DNA of 43,236 bases from IMG/VR virus record IMGVR_UViG_3300021057_000008, positions 1-43,236 of that record; one strand, written 5' to 3'. Below, piece after piece: positions 1-6,217 of the stretch; the first letter of the stretch is position 1; each line of letters starts with the position of its first letter. The notes beneath the pieces are model-generated. The model was given only the letters and a program-made list of their open reading frames with translations, was not told the origin of the DNA and searched no databases. This stretch comes from a virus. The translations under genes and the position numbers were made by a program.

Positions 1-126
1 TCGAACTGGGAGCGCGGCATGGCGCTGCCGCCGCGCGCCAAGGCGCCCCAGCTCGCCGAGGTCCTCGGCATTCCGCGCGGGCGCTACCTCGAGGCCTGGC
101 GCGAGTATGTCGACGCATCGGCGAGG
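1..126. repeat. Terminal direct repeat marking a circular molecule
   Basis: Bases 1-126 are identical to 43111-43236. The repeat lies inside a coding gene that reads through the join without a frameshift, so it is best explained as the overlap left when a circular or circularly permuted molecule is assembled, not as two biological copies. The unique sequence is therefore about 43,110 bases. A true 126-base terminal redundancy is possible but less likely, because the repeat ends fall at arbitrary places within the gene. Confidence 0.9.
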
Positions 127-171
127 GAGCATTGGAAGGCGATGAGGGCGGAGTTTGAGGAACGGGCATGA
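1..171 (+). CDS. XRE-type helix-turn-helix protein, C-terminal part (continues from 42991)
   Basis: These are the last 56 codons of the gene that starts at 42991 and runs off the right end. The frame is continuous across the join (82 codons on the right, then 127-171 here after the repeated 126 bases), giving a 96-residue protein. This part holds the end of the helix-turn-helix (SNWERG) and a helical tail rich in Glu and Arg. The stop overlaps the start of the next gene as ATGA at 168-171, which suggests translational coupling. It is probably a small regulator of the rightward early operon, Cro-like by position. Confidence 0.85.
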   Translation, partial: SNWERGMALPPRAKAPQLAEVLGIPRGRYLEAWREYVDASAREHWKAMRAEFEERA

Positions 172-365
172 CCGCGACCGAAGTCAAGTGCCGCTTCTGC
201 GGCCGCCCACTCCACGGCAAGCGCAGCGTCGAGCGCGGCGCCGGACCGCGCTGCCTGCGCAAGGCCGAAGCGAGCCACGAGGCGCTGGAGAGGCTCGGGA
301 ACCGGCCGCTGTTCCAGGATCGTATCGGCACGACCGAAAGCTGTTTGTCACAGAGGAAGCAATGA
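168..365 (+). CDS. DUF6011-like small zinc-binding protein
   Basis: A 65-residue protein with CRFCGRPL near the N-terminus (Cys8, Cys11) and a GAGPRC segment (Cys29) followed by basic residues. This spacing is typical of the DUF6011 family, short treble-clef-like zinc proteins common in phage and actinobacterial genomes with no established function. The C-terminal third looks unstructured. It overlaps the upstream regulator by four bases (ATGA) and the downstream gene by four bases (ATGA at 362-365), so all are probably translated from one mRNA. Confidence 0.7.
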   Translation: MTATEVKCRFCGRPLHGKRSVERGAGPRCLRKAEASHEALERLGNRPLFQDRIGTTESCLSQRKQ

Positions 366-595
366 GCAAGGATCAGGCCCCAGAAAGGGGGTCAACTGGA
401 CGCCGTAGGGACAAGATCGCCTGGACCTACGAGGAGGCAGCTGAGGCCATGGGCATCAGCGTGCGTCACCTTCGCACGCTCGTCCGCCGCTTCAAGATGC
501 CGTACGTCCCGATGGGGCGATCGATCCGTTTCCTGCCGGAAGACTGCGAGGCGTGGCTCCTTCAGCGCAGAAAGAGAGCCATCAATGTTTCGTGA
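362..595 (+). CDS. Excisionase-like / MerR-type winged helix protein
   Basis: A 77-residue protein. After about 20 basic and polar residues comes a HTH_17-type domain: WTYEEAAEAMGISVRHLRTL (helix-turn-helix) followed by VPMGRSIRFLPEDCEAWL, the usual pattern of phage Xis and plasmid AlpA-like proteins (turn, beta hairpin, then helix). It starts at an ATGA overlap with the upstream gene and its end overlaps the integrase start by 11 bases. Position directly before the integrase supports a role as recombination directionality factor that bends attP and attL/attR DNA. It could instead be a transcriptional regulator. Confidence 0.75.
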   Translation: MSKDQAPERGSTGRRRDKIAWTYEEAAEAMGISVRHLRTLVRRFKMPYVPMGRSIRFLPEDCEAWLLQRRKRAINVS

Positions 596-1703
596 CCGAG
601 ACGGCTGGCGCGTGCAGTGGCGCGTCGGCGCCAAGCGTCACTCGAGAAAGTTCGACAGCAAGAGAGAAGCCCAGCGCTTTGAGGTGGAGCTCAAGGCTGG
701 GCGCGTATCAAGAGCCGAGAGAGAACCCGTCGACCTCACGTTCGCGGAGTTCGCCGATCGGTGGATGCGAGACTACTGCAAGAGAGAGAAGGCGCAAAGC
801 CAGTGGTACGCAGACGAGTCGACGCTCAGGATCCACATCCTGCCCGTCTTCGGCGCGATGCGGCTGCGCGAGATCACGAAGGTCGACGTCGCGGGCTTCC
901 GCGAGCGACTCAGGGACTCCAAGCATCCGAAGACCGGAGCGCCGCTGAAGCCCAAGACCGTCAACCTCGTCCTGGCGACGCTGAAGCGCATGCTCGCCGT
1001 CGCCGTCGACTGGGACCTCCTGCCCGTGAACCCTGCCCATGGGATCTCGGCGGTCAAGGTGCCCGAGCAGCCGTTCTACTACTGGACGGCGGTGGAGAGG
1101 GACCGCTTCCTCCGCTTCGCCAGGCACGAGGACCCGGCGTTCGCCGACCTCGTCCTTGTCGCGGCGCACACGGGACTTCGGCTCGGCGAGCTCGCAGGGC
1201 TCCAGGTGGCCCAGGTCGACTTCGAGAGGCGCCTCATCCGGGTCGACGCGACCTACTGCTTCCGGGCGCGCCAGCGCCTCGAGCGGACGAAGACGGGGCG
1301 CATGGGCTACGTGCCCATGAACGAGCCCACCTTTGAGGCCCTGGCCGACCGCCGGCTCGCGGCAACGTTTGCCCCGGTCTTCCCGCCCGAGCTCTTCCGC
1401 CATGCCCCGCAGAGGCTCAGGCGGCTGGCCAAGCGGGCAGGCGTGCGCCCGATCCCCTTCCACGGGCTCAGGCACACGTGCGCTTCGATCATGGTGATGG
1501 ATGGGGTTCCGCTCTACACCGTGCAGCGGATGCTGCGGCACGCCTCGCCGATCATGACTCAGCGCTATGCCCACCTGGCCGACGATCAGCTTCACGAGGC
1601 CGCTTCTCGACTCGTGGCACGCAGCGCTGGCACGCAGCATGCCGAAGAGGGCGGAAACTTGAGGTCGATCAAGGCGATCGGTGGAGCCGTAGGCCGGATT
1701 TGA
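585..1703 (+). CDS. int: Tyrosine integrase (site-specific recombinase)
   Basis: A 372-residue tyrosine recombinase that would insert the phage DNA into the host chromosome. Residues 1-45 resemble the arm-binding domain, 50-150 a SAM-like core-binding domain, and 165-345 the catalytic domain. Catalytic residues visible are Arg199 (TGLRLGEL), Lys236 (TKTGRMG), His293 and Arg296 (HGLRH), His319 (LRHAS) and nucleophile Tyr328 (TQRYAHL). The full set is present and the length is normal. The C-terminus is odd: the last eight codons coincide with DNA resembling a tRNA 3' end, the likely attP core. Integration would therefore separate the gene from its native stop codon and replace its last residues with whatever lies at attB. 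Confidence 0.95.
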   Translation: MFRDRDGWRVQWRVGAKRHSRKFDSKREAQRFEVELKAGRVSRAEREPVDLTFAEFADRWMRDYCKREKAQSQWYADESTLRIHILPVFGAMRLREITKVDVAGFRERLRDSKHPKTGAPLKPKTVNLVLATLKRMLAVAVDWDLLPVNPAHGISAVKVPEQPFYYWTAVERDRFLRFARHEDPAFADLVLVAAHTGLRLGELAGLQVAQVDFERRLIRVDATYCFRARQRLERTKTGRMGYVPMNEPTFEALADRRLAATFAPVFPPELFRHAPQRLRRLAKRAGVRPIPFHGLRHTCASIMVMDGVPLYTVQRMLRHASPIMTQRYAHLADDQLHEAASRLVARSAGTQHAEEGGNLRSIKAIGGAVGRI

Positions 1704-1709
1704 ACCGCC
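1682..1709. other. attP: Probable attP core: tRNA 3'-end-like sequence
   Basis: Read on the minus strand, these bases give a five-base T-stem strand, the T-loop TTCAAAT, the complementary T-stem strand (four of five pairs form), a seven-base acceptor strand CTACGGC, discriminator T, and CCA. No anticodon arm or 5' acceptor strand follows within 80 bases, so this is only a tRNA 3' fragment. Phage integrases very often recombine at tRNA 3' ends, with attP beside int. Here it overlaps the int stop codon at 1701-1703. The acceptor strand with U73 would suit a Thr- or Gly-type tRNA, but the isotype cannot be fixed. Confidence 0.65.
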
Positions 1710-1923
1710 CAGCGGTACCAAGGGCAAGTACGCAAGTTCGCTTCAACACCTAGAGCGCCAAAGGACACGCGGCGCAAGCTCTCCGGCAGGGAGCGGCACG
1801 AAACGGCAGGAAGAGGACGCGAAGGCACGCGTCTGGCACGCGCCGAGTCCTGTGCGCGCGGCTGGACGAGATGGGCAATACCAGCTGCCTCAAGGCTGCC
1901 CCAAGGTGAGTGGGCCTTCCTCG

Positions 1924-2002
1924 TTTTGGTAGGCTAGAGGAGGTCCAACCCAAACATTGTCTTGAGGGCTCCACGCCGTGGGGCCCTCTCTTTTGGTAGG
2001 CT
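1924..2002. repeat. Pair of 12-base direct repeats downstream of attP
   Basis: TTTTGGTAGGCT occurs at 1924-1935 and again at 1991-2002, 67 bases apart, flanking a terminator hairpin. The spacing and position beyond the presumed attP core would fit integrase or excisionase arm-type binding sites, although 240-300 bases is rather far. Each also contains a TTGGTA hexamer that could act as a -35 element. Neither role can be decided from sequence. Confidence 0.45.
1964..1994 (+). terminator. Rho-independent terminator after the integrase operon
   Basis: An 11-base-pair stem (1964-1974 with 1978-1988, one G-T pair) closes a GCC loop and is followed by TCTTTT. It is well placed to end the rightward early transcript that carries replication, excisionase and integrase genes. 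Confidence 0.75.
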
Positions 2003-2035
2003 GGTGGGGCGTCTCTGTTCAGACTAAGTCTCGGG

Positions 2036-2059
2036 AGGGCTCTGCTTCGGCGGAGCCTT
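2036..2059. other. UUCG-capped hairpin
   Basis: A 10-base-pair stem (2036-2045 with 2050-2059, two G-T pairs) is closed by a TTCG tetraloop. No clear T-run follows (CTGATTAAA), so it is either a weak terminator or the first element of the structured region that begins about ten bases further on. Confidence 0.5.
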
Positions 2060-2065
2060 CTGATT

Positions 2066-2340
2066 AAATGGCCCCGGGAGCGACGCCGCTGGAACCCAAA
2101 ACCTTCTGGCAGGAAGGGAATCCCGTGCTAGCGGGCGGTCGCTCCCACCGGTAGAGAGTAGAAGACGCGGCGGCGTGGGAAGCTGGAGAGAGGCCGAATA
2201 AACACCGGTCCTCGGAAATGGGGTGGAAATCCTCGCTCTCCTGGAGACACGCCTAGCATTCAGGCTGGGGACTTAGACCGGGTAAGAGTCGAGCACGACT
2301 GCACCCCAATCGGCGCGGTTGCCCTGTAACACGGGAGGCC
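2066..2340 (+). ncRNA. Candidate structured non-coding RNA
   Basis: This stretch has no convincing gene but shows nested complementary segments. A first domain pairs 2076-2084 with 2138-2146 (GGGAGCGAC/GTCGCTCCC) and 2086-2090 with 2130-2134, enclosing a hairpin 2102-2106/2113-2117. A second domain pairs 2172-2177 with 2248-2253 (GGCGTG/CACGCC), 2185-2190 with 2236-2241 (GGAGAG/CTCTCC), 2191-2193 with 2231-2233, and 2203-2206 with 2222-2225. A third hairpin is 2307-2311/2317-2321. I do not recognise conserved cores of tmRNA, RNase P, 6S RNA, group I or group II introns, or a known riboswitch. Strand is assumed from the neighbouring genes. Chance folding of GC-rich DNA is the main alternative. 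Confidence 0.4.
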
Positions 2341-2574
2341 CGACGACGAGGCCGGCAACGGCAACGAAGGTACCGGCGAGTAGGAAGGCCCAGAGCCGGA
2401 GTAGCGCCCGGCCCGCGTCACCGGTGGATGTCCGAGTTTGTCAGTTTGCCCGATCCACCCGGGCGCCCTACGCTAGATCTAGAGATCTCCCCCTCACAAC
2501 CAACGGTGCGTCGTATTGGAGCCCGAGCCGCGTCCTTCACCGCGTGCCCGGGCTCCGGTGCAAAGGATTCTGCG
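2341..2574. other. Intergenic stretch without a recognised gene
   Basis: An open frame extends upstream from the next gene to 2428, but its residues there (Pro, Ser and Arg-rich, no family pattern) and the strong ribosome binding site at 2575 argue that this part is untranslated. Together with the structured segment it makes an unusually long non-coding gap, about 870 bases, in a genome where genes otherwise overlap. I see no tRNA or clear promoter in it. Confidence 0.5.
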
Positions 2575-2904
2575 ATGGAGCAGAGGGAGCCTCATGCCGA
2601 GGGGGGATTGAGCACGAAGCTGCTGTTGGCTCTGGCGATCTCGGCCGGAGGCGGGAGCGCCGGCGTAGACGCCATTCTCGCCGCCATCCGACCTCAGGGG
2701 AGCGCCGAGGTCGCCGGCGCGATCAACTCCCTCCAGCGGTCCATGGAAGAGCAGAACAAGCTCTTTGCCACCGAGATCCGGGAGCTCCGGCGCGAGCTCG
2801 TCGAGGTCACGCAGGGGATGGCCGTCGGCGAGACCGTCGACCGGGAGCACGATCGCCGCATCGGAAAATTGGAGACAGATAGGGTCCGCCCGCATAAGAA
2901 TTGA
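2575..2904 (+). CDS. Small membrane protein with coiled coil
   Basis: A 109-residue protein of unrecognised family. After a polar N-terminus there is one hydrophobic segment at about residues 13-32 (LSTKLLLALAISAGGG), then a long helix rich in Glu, Arg and Leu (about 45-95) likely to form a coiled coil. The ATG at 2575 is chosen because AAAGGA lies seven bases upstream; the frame is open to 2428 but without a better start. Architecture resembles XhlA-type or other small phage membrane proteins, but its position far from the lysozyme gives no support for a lysis role. Confidence 0.6.
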   Translation: MEQREPHAEGGLSTKLLLALAISAGGGSAGVDAILAAIRPQGSAEVAGAINSLQRSMEEQNKLFATEIRELRRELVEVTQGMAVGETVDREHDRRIGKLETDRVRPHKN

Positions 2905-2995
2905 GCAGAGACTCAATCTCAAAGCTCAAGCCTGACGCAATCGTCAAGGTGGCAGCGGTGCAGGATGCGCCGCTGGATGGCTAGGAAGGCCACGA

Positions 2996-3103
2996 ATGTT
3001 CTGGTGCCTATGCGCGGATCATCTCCGCGCCTGCATCGCCACCGGCGTCACGCTCCTCGTGGTCCTCCTCGGCATCGTCATCTCTGCGGCGGGGAGGGAC
3101 TGA
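2996..3103 (+). CDS. Very small single-span membrane protein
   Basis: A 35-residue frame from ATG 2996 with AGGAAGG six bases upstream. It reads a short Cys-containing N-terminus and then a hydrophobic segment (ATGVTLLVVLLGIVISAAG), i.e. one transmembrane helix. The stop overlaps the next start as TGATG at 3101-3105, typical translational coupling. No family is recognisable at this length. Coding is supported by the ribosome binding site, the coupling and the clean membrane helix. Confidence 0.55.
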   Translation: MFWCLCADHLRACIATGVTLLVVLLGIVISAAGRD

Positions 3104-3420
3104 TGCGCGCGGTGGGCGAGACCGTTGGGCTTGCAGAAGTGCAGGACTGCGAGCCGGCCAAGGCCGAGTGCCTCCCTTGGGGATACCTCGCCAACGAAGC
3201 GGCGCGCCGCATGTGGATGCGGGTTGAGCACTTCCTCGCCGAGAACCCGACGCGCACCGCCCAGTACGCCTGCGCCAAGCTCGGTATCCCGAAAGAGGAG
3301 TACGAAACGGCGCGAAAGCTCATGGTGGGCGACGCTTGGACCTTCGGCGAGGCCGACAAGATCCGAGACGGGGACGCTATCACCGGTGGTCGACGCAAAC
3401 CCAGGCGCTCACGCCGCTAA
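3103..3420 (+). CDS. Hypothetical protein
   Basis: A 105-residue soluble protein of unrecognised family. The start at 3103 is preceded by GGGAGGG and overlaps the stop of the tiny membrane protein gene. The middle is predicted helical (NEAARRMWMRVEHFLAENPT) and the C-terminus is strongly basic (RRKPRRSRR), which could bind nucleic acid. Nothing nearby suggests a specific role. Confidence 0.6.
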   Translation: MRAVGETVGLAEVQDCEPAKAECLPWGYLANEAARRMWMRVEHFLAENPTRTAQYACAKLGIPKEEYETARKLMVGDAWTFGEADKIRDGDAITGGRRKPRRSRR

Positions 3421-3441
3421 GACTAGGATAGTCGTCTTCCC

Positions 3442-3636
3442 ATGCGCCTTGAAAAATTCGTTCTCGATGGCAAGACCGGACTCAGAATCACCACGCTCTG
3501 GGGAGTGCGCATTCACCTCACTGCGGAGGAGGTCAGGACGCTCTGCGTTGAGTTGCCAGATCTCTATCCGGAGCACTTCCCCGCCCTTGCTGCGGTCGAG
3601 GTAGCGGGCACGACGTCGGAGGACAGGGGCCTATGA
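3442..3636 (+). CDS. Hypothetical protein
   Basis: A 64-residue protein without a recognised domain. It alternates short beta-like and helical segments (KFVLDGKTGLRITTLWGVRIHLTAEEV compressed into about 30 residues). The stop overlaps the start of the dehydrogenase-like gene by four bases (ATGA at 3633-3636), so the two are probably co-translated. No strong ribosome binding site is visible upstream. Confidence 0.5.
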   Translation: MRLEKFVLDGKTGLRITTLWGVRIHLTAEEVRTLCVELPDLYPEHFPALAAVEVAGTTSEDRGL

Positions 3637-4505
3637 CGAGCAGGAAGCGCGTTGGCATCGTCGGGTACGGGTACGTCGGCAGGGCGATGTGGAACTTCTT
3701 TCGGCTCCACTACGACGTTGTGGTCTACGACCCAGCATATCCTCGCGATGCCGAGACCGGCCTTACCAGAGAAGGCGCGCAATGGGTTGACCAAGCCGGC
3801 ATCAACCGCTGCGATTTGGCGGTCGTCTGCGTGCCGACCCCTCAGAGCGAAAGCGGGGCCTGCAACACCTCTATCGTTGAGCACACCGTCCGTTGGCTCG
3901 AGACACCACTCATCCTTCTGAAGTCGACCGTCGCCATCGGTACGACCGATCGCCTCCGCGCCGAGACCGGTAAGCGGATCGTTTTCTCCCCGGAGTACTG
4001 CGGCGAGTCAAGCTACTGGACGCCGTACCGTTTCCATACCGAGGTCAAAGAGACGCCGTTCTTCACCTTCGGCGGCGCCCCCGAGGACACCTCGGTCTGT
4101 GTCGACTTCTTCCTAAAGGTCGCCGGCCCCGTGAAGACCTATCGCCAGACTTCGGCCAAGGCGGCCGAGATGGCGAAGTACATGGAGAACACGTTCTACG
4201 CGGCCAAGATTACGTTCTGCTACGAGATGGCGACGCTGTGCGCGAACGCCGGGATCGACTTCAACGAGGTCAGAGAGCTGTGGCTCCTCGACCCGCGCAT
4301 CAACCCAATGCATACGGCGGTCTTCGCCGAGAACAATAAGCCGTTCTCCGGGAAGTGCCTTCCGAAGGACCTAGCTGCCCTGATCGCCTTCGCTGAGGAG
4401 AGCGGCTACGCGCCGGAGTTCCTGCGTGAGGTCGCGAGCTCGAATGAGCGCATTGGGCGGATTCGCTCTAGTCAGCAGGCGTCTTCTTCCTCGACGACCG
4501 GCTGA
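3633..4505 (+). CDS. Short UDP-glucose/GDP-mannose dehydrogenase-like protein
   Basis: A 290-residue protein of the family that oxidises nucleotide sugars to uronic acids in two NAD-dependent steps. Visible are the Rossmann GIVGYGYVG (8-16), the FSPEYCGE segment (118-125), the catalytic Lys/Asn region EMAKYMEN (Lys182, Asn186) and the nucleophile motif SGKCLPKD with Cys242. Typical enzymes have over 400 residues; this one stops after the central helix and lacks most of the C-terminal UDP-sugar-binding domain. That could mean altered substrate use or a partial enzyme. Its 3' end overlaps the convergent regulator gene by 34 bases. It may supply a sugar for the glycosylation genes at 15-27 kb. 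Confidence 0.8.
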   Translation: MTSRKRVGIVGYGYVGRAMWNFFRLHYDVVVYDPAYPRDAETGLTREGAQWVDQAGINRCDLAVVCVPTPQSESGACNTSIVEHTVRWLETPLILLKSTVAIGTTDRLRAETGKRIVFSPEYCGESSYWTPYRFHTEVKETPFFTFGGAPEDTSVCVDFFLKVAGPVKTYRQTSAKAAEMAKYMENTFYAAKITFCYEMATLCANAGIDFNEVRELWLLDPRINPMHTAVFAENNKPFSGKCLPKDLAALIAFAEESGYAPEFLREVASSNERIGRIRSSQQASSSSTTG

Positions 4506-4651
4506 AACGAGATACCGGCCTTGCGAAGCCACTGCGACACGTTGCCGTGCGTGTGCTGCTTGGCGTTCTCCGCGATAGCGGCGCGCTCGGCCTCGCTGAC
4601 CTTGATGATGATAGTGCGACTGCGGCGCGGCGATTCCAAGGGGTAGTCCAT
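4472..4651 (-). CDS. Ribbon-helix-helix regulator
   Basis: A 59-residue protein on the opposite strand, between the dehydrogenase-like and small terminase genes. It has a beta strand (SRTIIIKVS) followed by two helices (EAERAAIAENAKQH and NVSQWLRKAGI), the MetJ/Arc fold pattern. The ATG at 4651 has GGAG about nine bases upstream; a longer frame to 4732 is less likely. A 5-base inverted repeat (GGGTA/TACCC, 4641-4645 and 4652-4656) straddles its start and could be an operator. Its divergence from the late operon suggests that it controls its own promoter and the terminase promoter. Confidence 0.65.
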   Translation of the reverse strand: MDYPLESPRRSRTIIIKVSEAERAAIAENAKQHTHGNVSQWLRKAGISFQPVVEEEDAC

Positions 4652-4669
4652 TACCCGTCGACTCCGATT

Positions 4670-4699
4670 TTGGCTGTAAAGCTGTTGTGGCGATATGCT
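4670..4699 (+). promoter_or_regulatory. Putative promoter for the terminase/late operon
   Basis: TTGGCT (4670-4675) and TATGCT (4694-4699) are separated by 18 bases, a reasonable sigma-70-type pair upstream of the GTG start at 4740. On the minus strand, TTGCCT and TATAAC 18 bases apart lie in the same gap and could serve the divergent regulator. Overlapping divergent promoters next to a ribbon-helix-helix gene would allow cross-control. Confidence 0.4.
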
Positions 4700-4739
4700 T
4701 TGGTTATAGAACGCAAGCAAGTGTGGAGGCAAAGATCTC

Positions 4740-5111
4740 GTGGCTAAGACCGGCCGCCCACCTGTTACTGTCGACGGTCAGAAGCTCAAGGCGCTCCTAC
4801 GTCTCAACCCGACGCTCGAGGACGTCGCCGCCTTCTTCGAATGCTCCGTGGACACGATCTCGCGCCATATCCGCAAGGAACACGACCTCACTTTTGCGGA
4901 GTTTCGGGACCAAAATATGGTCCATACCCGCCTAAACATAGTGCGCAAGGCGGTTCAGAAGGCCGAGGGAGGCGACAACGTGATGCTGATCTTCTGCCTC
5001 AAGAACCTCTGCGGCTGGCGCGATCGCCACGAGGTCGACAGCAAGGTCTCCGTGGAGTCGCTGCAGTCGCAGCTGGTCAGGGCGATTGAGGGGACGGAGA
5101 AGGCGGGATAA
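4740..5111 (+). CDS. terS: Terminase small subunit-like protein
   Basis: A 123-residue protein with GTG start and GGAGG ten bases upstream. An N-terminal helix-turn-helix (TLEDVAAFFECSVDTISRHI, about 27-46) is followed by a helix and the segment NVMLIFCLKNLCGWRDRHEV, which is characteristic of small terminase-like proteins that bind the packaging site and direct the large subunit. Two genes later comes the large terminase, with a methyltransferase inserted between. It could alternatively be a plain DNA-binding protein, but both order and motif favour terminase. Confidence 0.75.
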   Translation: MAKTGRPPVTVDGQKLKALLRLNPTLEDVAAFFECSVDTISRHIRKEHDLTFAEFRDQNMVHTRLNIVRKAVQKAEGGDNVMLIFCLKNLCGWRDRHEVDSKVSVESLQSQLVRAIEGTEKAG

Positions 5112-5175
5112 TGGGGGCCGCTAAGAAGGCGTCCCAAAACTAACTGAGTCTCCGCAAACAAACTGGAGCGCGTGC

Positions 5176-6018
5176 ATGCAAGATATCATCAAAGATTCAT
5201 ACACGCTGATGCTTGGGGATTGCCTTGAGCGGATGCGGGAGATTCCGGACGGGAGTGTGGACATGGTTTTCGCTGACTTGCCTTACGGCACCACCCAGTG
5301 TCGCTGGGATGTAATGATTCCCTTTGAGCCGCTATGGAAGGAGTATTGGCGGGTTTCGAAACCTGCCGGGGTTGTTGCGCTATTCGGCAGCGAGCCCTTC
5401 AGCAGCCAGTTGCGGAACAGTCAGCTTGAGCATTTCAAGTATGACTGGATATGGGACAAGGCCAACCCTTCGGGGTTCCAGTTGGCCAAGAAAATCCCAA
5501 TGAAACAGCACGAGATTATCTCTGTTTTTTACCGAACAGCTGGAGCCTATACCCCACAGACAGAGCCCAAAGCGAAGCCAAGAAAGACTCGACACTACGG
5601 CAAGTCATCCGAAGTCTCGCCGCTCCGACACGTTAGTGCAGAAAACCACGAAGTGGCTGTGTCGTACCCGAAGACGATTTTGCGGTTCTCCAATGCTGAC
5701 CGGAGGAACCGGCTGCACCCCACACAAAAGCCCGTTGATTTGCTTGAGTACATCATCCGCTCATACACGCAGCCAGGCCAGGTTGTTCTCGATAACACCA
5801 TGGGTTCTGGTTCCGCTGGGGTAGCGGCCCTGAACACTGGACGGCGGTTCGTCGGCATCGAGAAGGAACTCAATTACTTCGAGGTTGCAGCGAAGCGGAT
5901 GGCCGAGTCGCTCGCTCAATCCGCCGGTACCACATCAGGCACGCCGCAAACTCCAGCAGGCCCTGATGATTCTGCACCTTCCGCTCATAGCGTATCCGCA
6001 GTCCCCGGTAATTGTTGA
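5176..6018 (+). CDS. DNA adenine-type methyltransferase (N6/N4 family, beta order)
   Basis: A 280-residue S-adenosylmethionine-dependent DNA methyltransferase of the N6_N4_Mtase family. The catalytic motif ADLPYGTTQCRWD (DLPY at 34-37) lies near the N-terminus. HPTQKP (181-186) and the AdoMet-binding DNTMGSGSAG (206-215) are near the C-terminus, the motif order of the beta class. DLPY suggests adenine rather than cytosine methylation. The last 35 residues are Ser/Thr/Pro-rich and probably disordered. No restriction gene is adjacent, so it is an orphan enzyme, perhaps protecting phage DNA from host restriction. Its base and codon use is visibly more AT-rich than its neighbours, suggesting recent transfer. 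Confidence 0.9.
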   Translation: MQDIIKDSYTLMLGDCLERMREIPDGSVDMVFADLPYGTTQCRWDVMIPFEPLWKEYWRVSKPAGVVALFGSEPFSSQLRNSQLEHFKYDWIWDKANPSGFQLAKKIPMKQHEIISVFYRTAGAYTPQTEPKAKPRKTRHYGKSSEVSPLRHVSAENHEVAVSYPKTILRFSNADRRNRLHPTQKPVDLLEYIIRSYTQPGQVVLDNTMGSGSAGVAALNTGRRFVGIEKELNYFEVAAKRMAESLAQSAGTTSGTPQTPAGPDDSAPSAHSVSAVPGNC

Positions 6019-6036
6019 ACCAGGCGATTTTGGGAG

Positions 6037-6195
6037 ATGTCCTTCCACTGGAAGCTCTTCCTGGTCACCTTCTTTGGGTTGCCTGTCGCCAGATGGGCAT
6101 CAGAGATTCAGCGCCATGACGAGCATATGAGGGTGCACCGAGTCCAGATCGAGGCTTGTCGCGATGCATTGGCTGTGCCAAGGATGACGAAGTGA
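6037..6195 (+). CDS. Small protein with hydrophobic N-terminus
   Basis: A 52-residue frame (ATG 6037 to TGA 6195) between the methyltransferase and the next gene. The N-terminus WKLFLVTFFGLPVARW could be a short membrane anchor; the rest is charged and helical. GGGAG sits directly against the ATG, closer than usual, so the start is uncertain. Base composition resembles the methyltransferase, so it may have arrived with it. Low confidence. Confidence 0.35.
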   Translation: MSFHWKLFLVTFFGLPVARWASEIQRHDEHMRVHRVQIEACRDALAVPRMTK

Positions 6196-6217
6196 TCTCG
6201 AAGCGTGGGGGGTAGGC

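Noticed and set aside
708-1727. Long minus-strand frame opposite the integrase
   Set aside because: The plus strand encodes a clear integrase with all catalytic residues. GC-rich coding DNA leaves the opposite frame open by codon bias.
1478-1753. Plus-strand frame extending past the integrase
   Set aside because: Its end is a translation of the tRNA-like att sequence, a common false gene.
1682-1757. A complete tRNA gene on the minus strand
   Set aside because: Only the T-arm, acceptor strand and CCA can be formed. No D-arm, anticodon arm or matching 5' acceptor strand follows, and one T-stem pair is mismatched.
2066-2340. tmRNA, RNase P RNA or group I/II intron
   Set aside because: No tag-peptide frame or tRNA-like end, no RNase P conserved cores, no intron core motifs or intron-encoded protein could be recognised.
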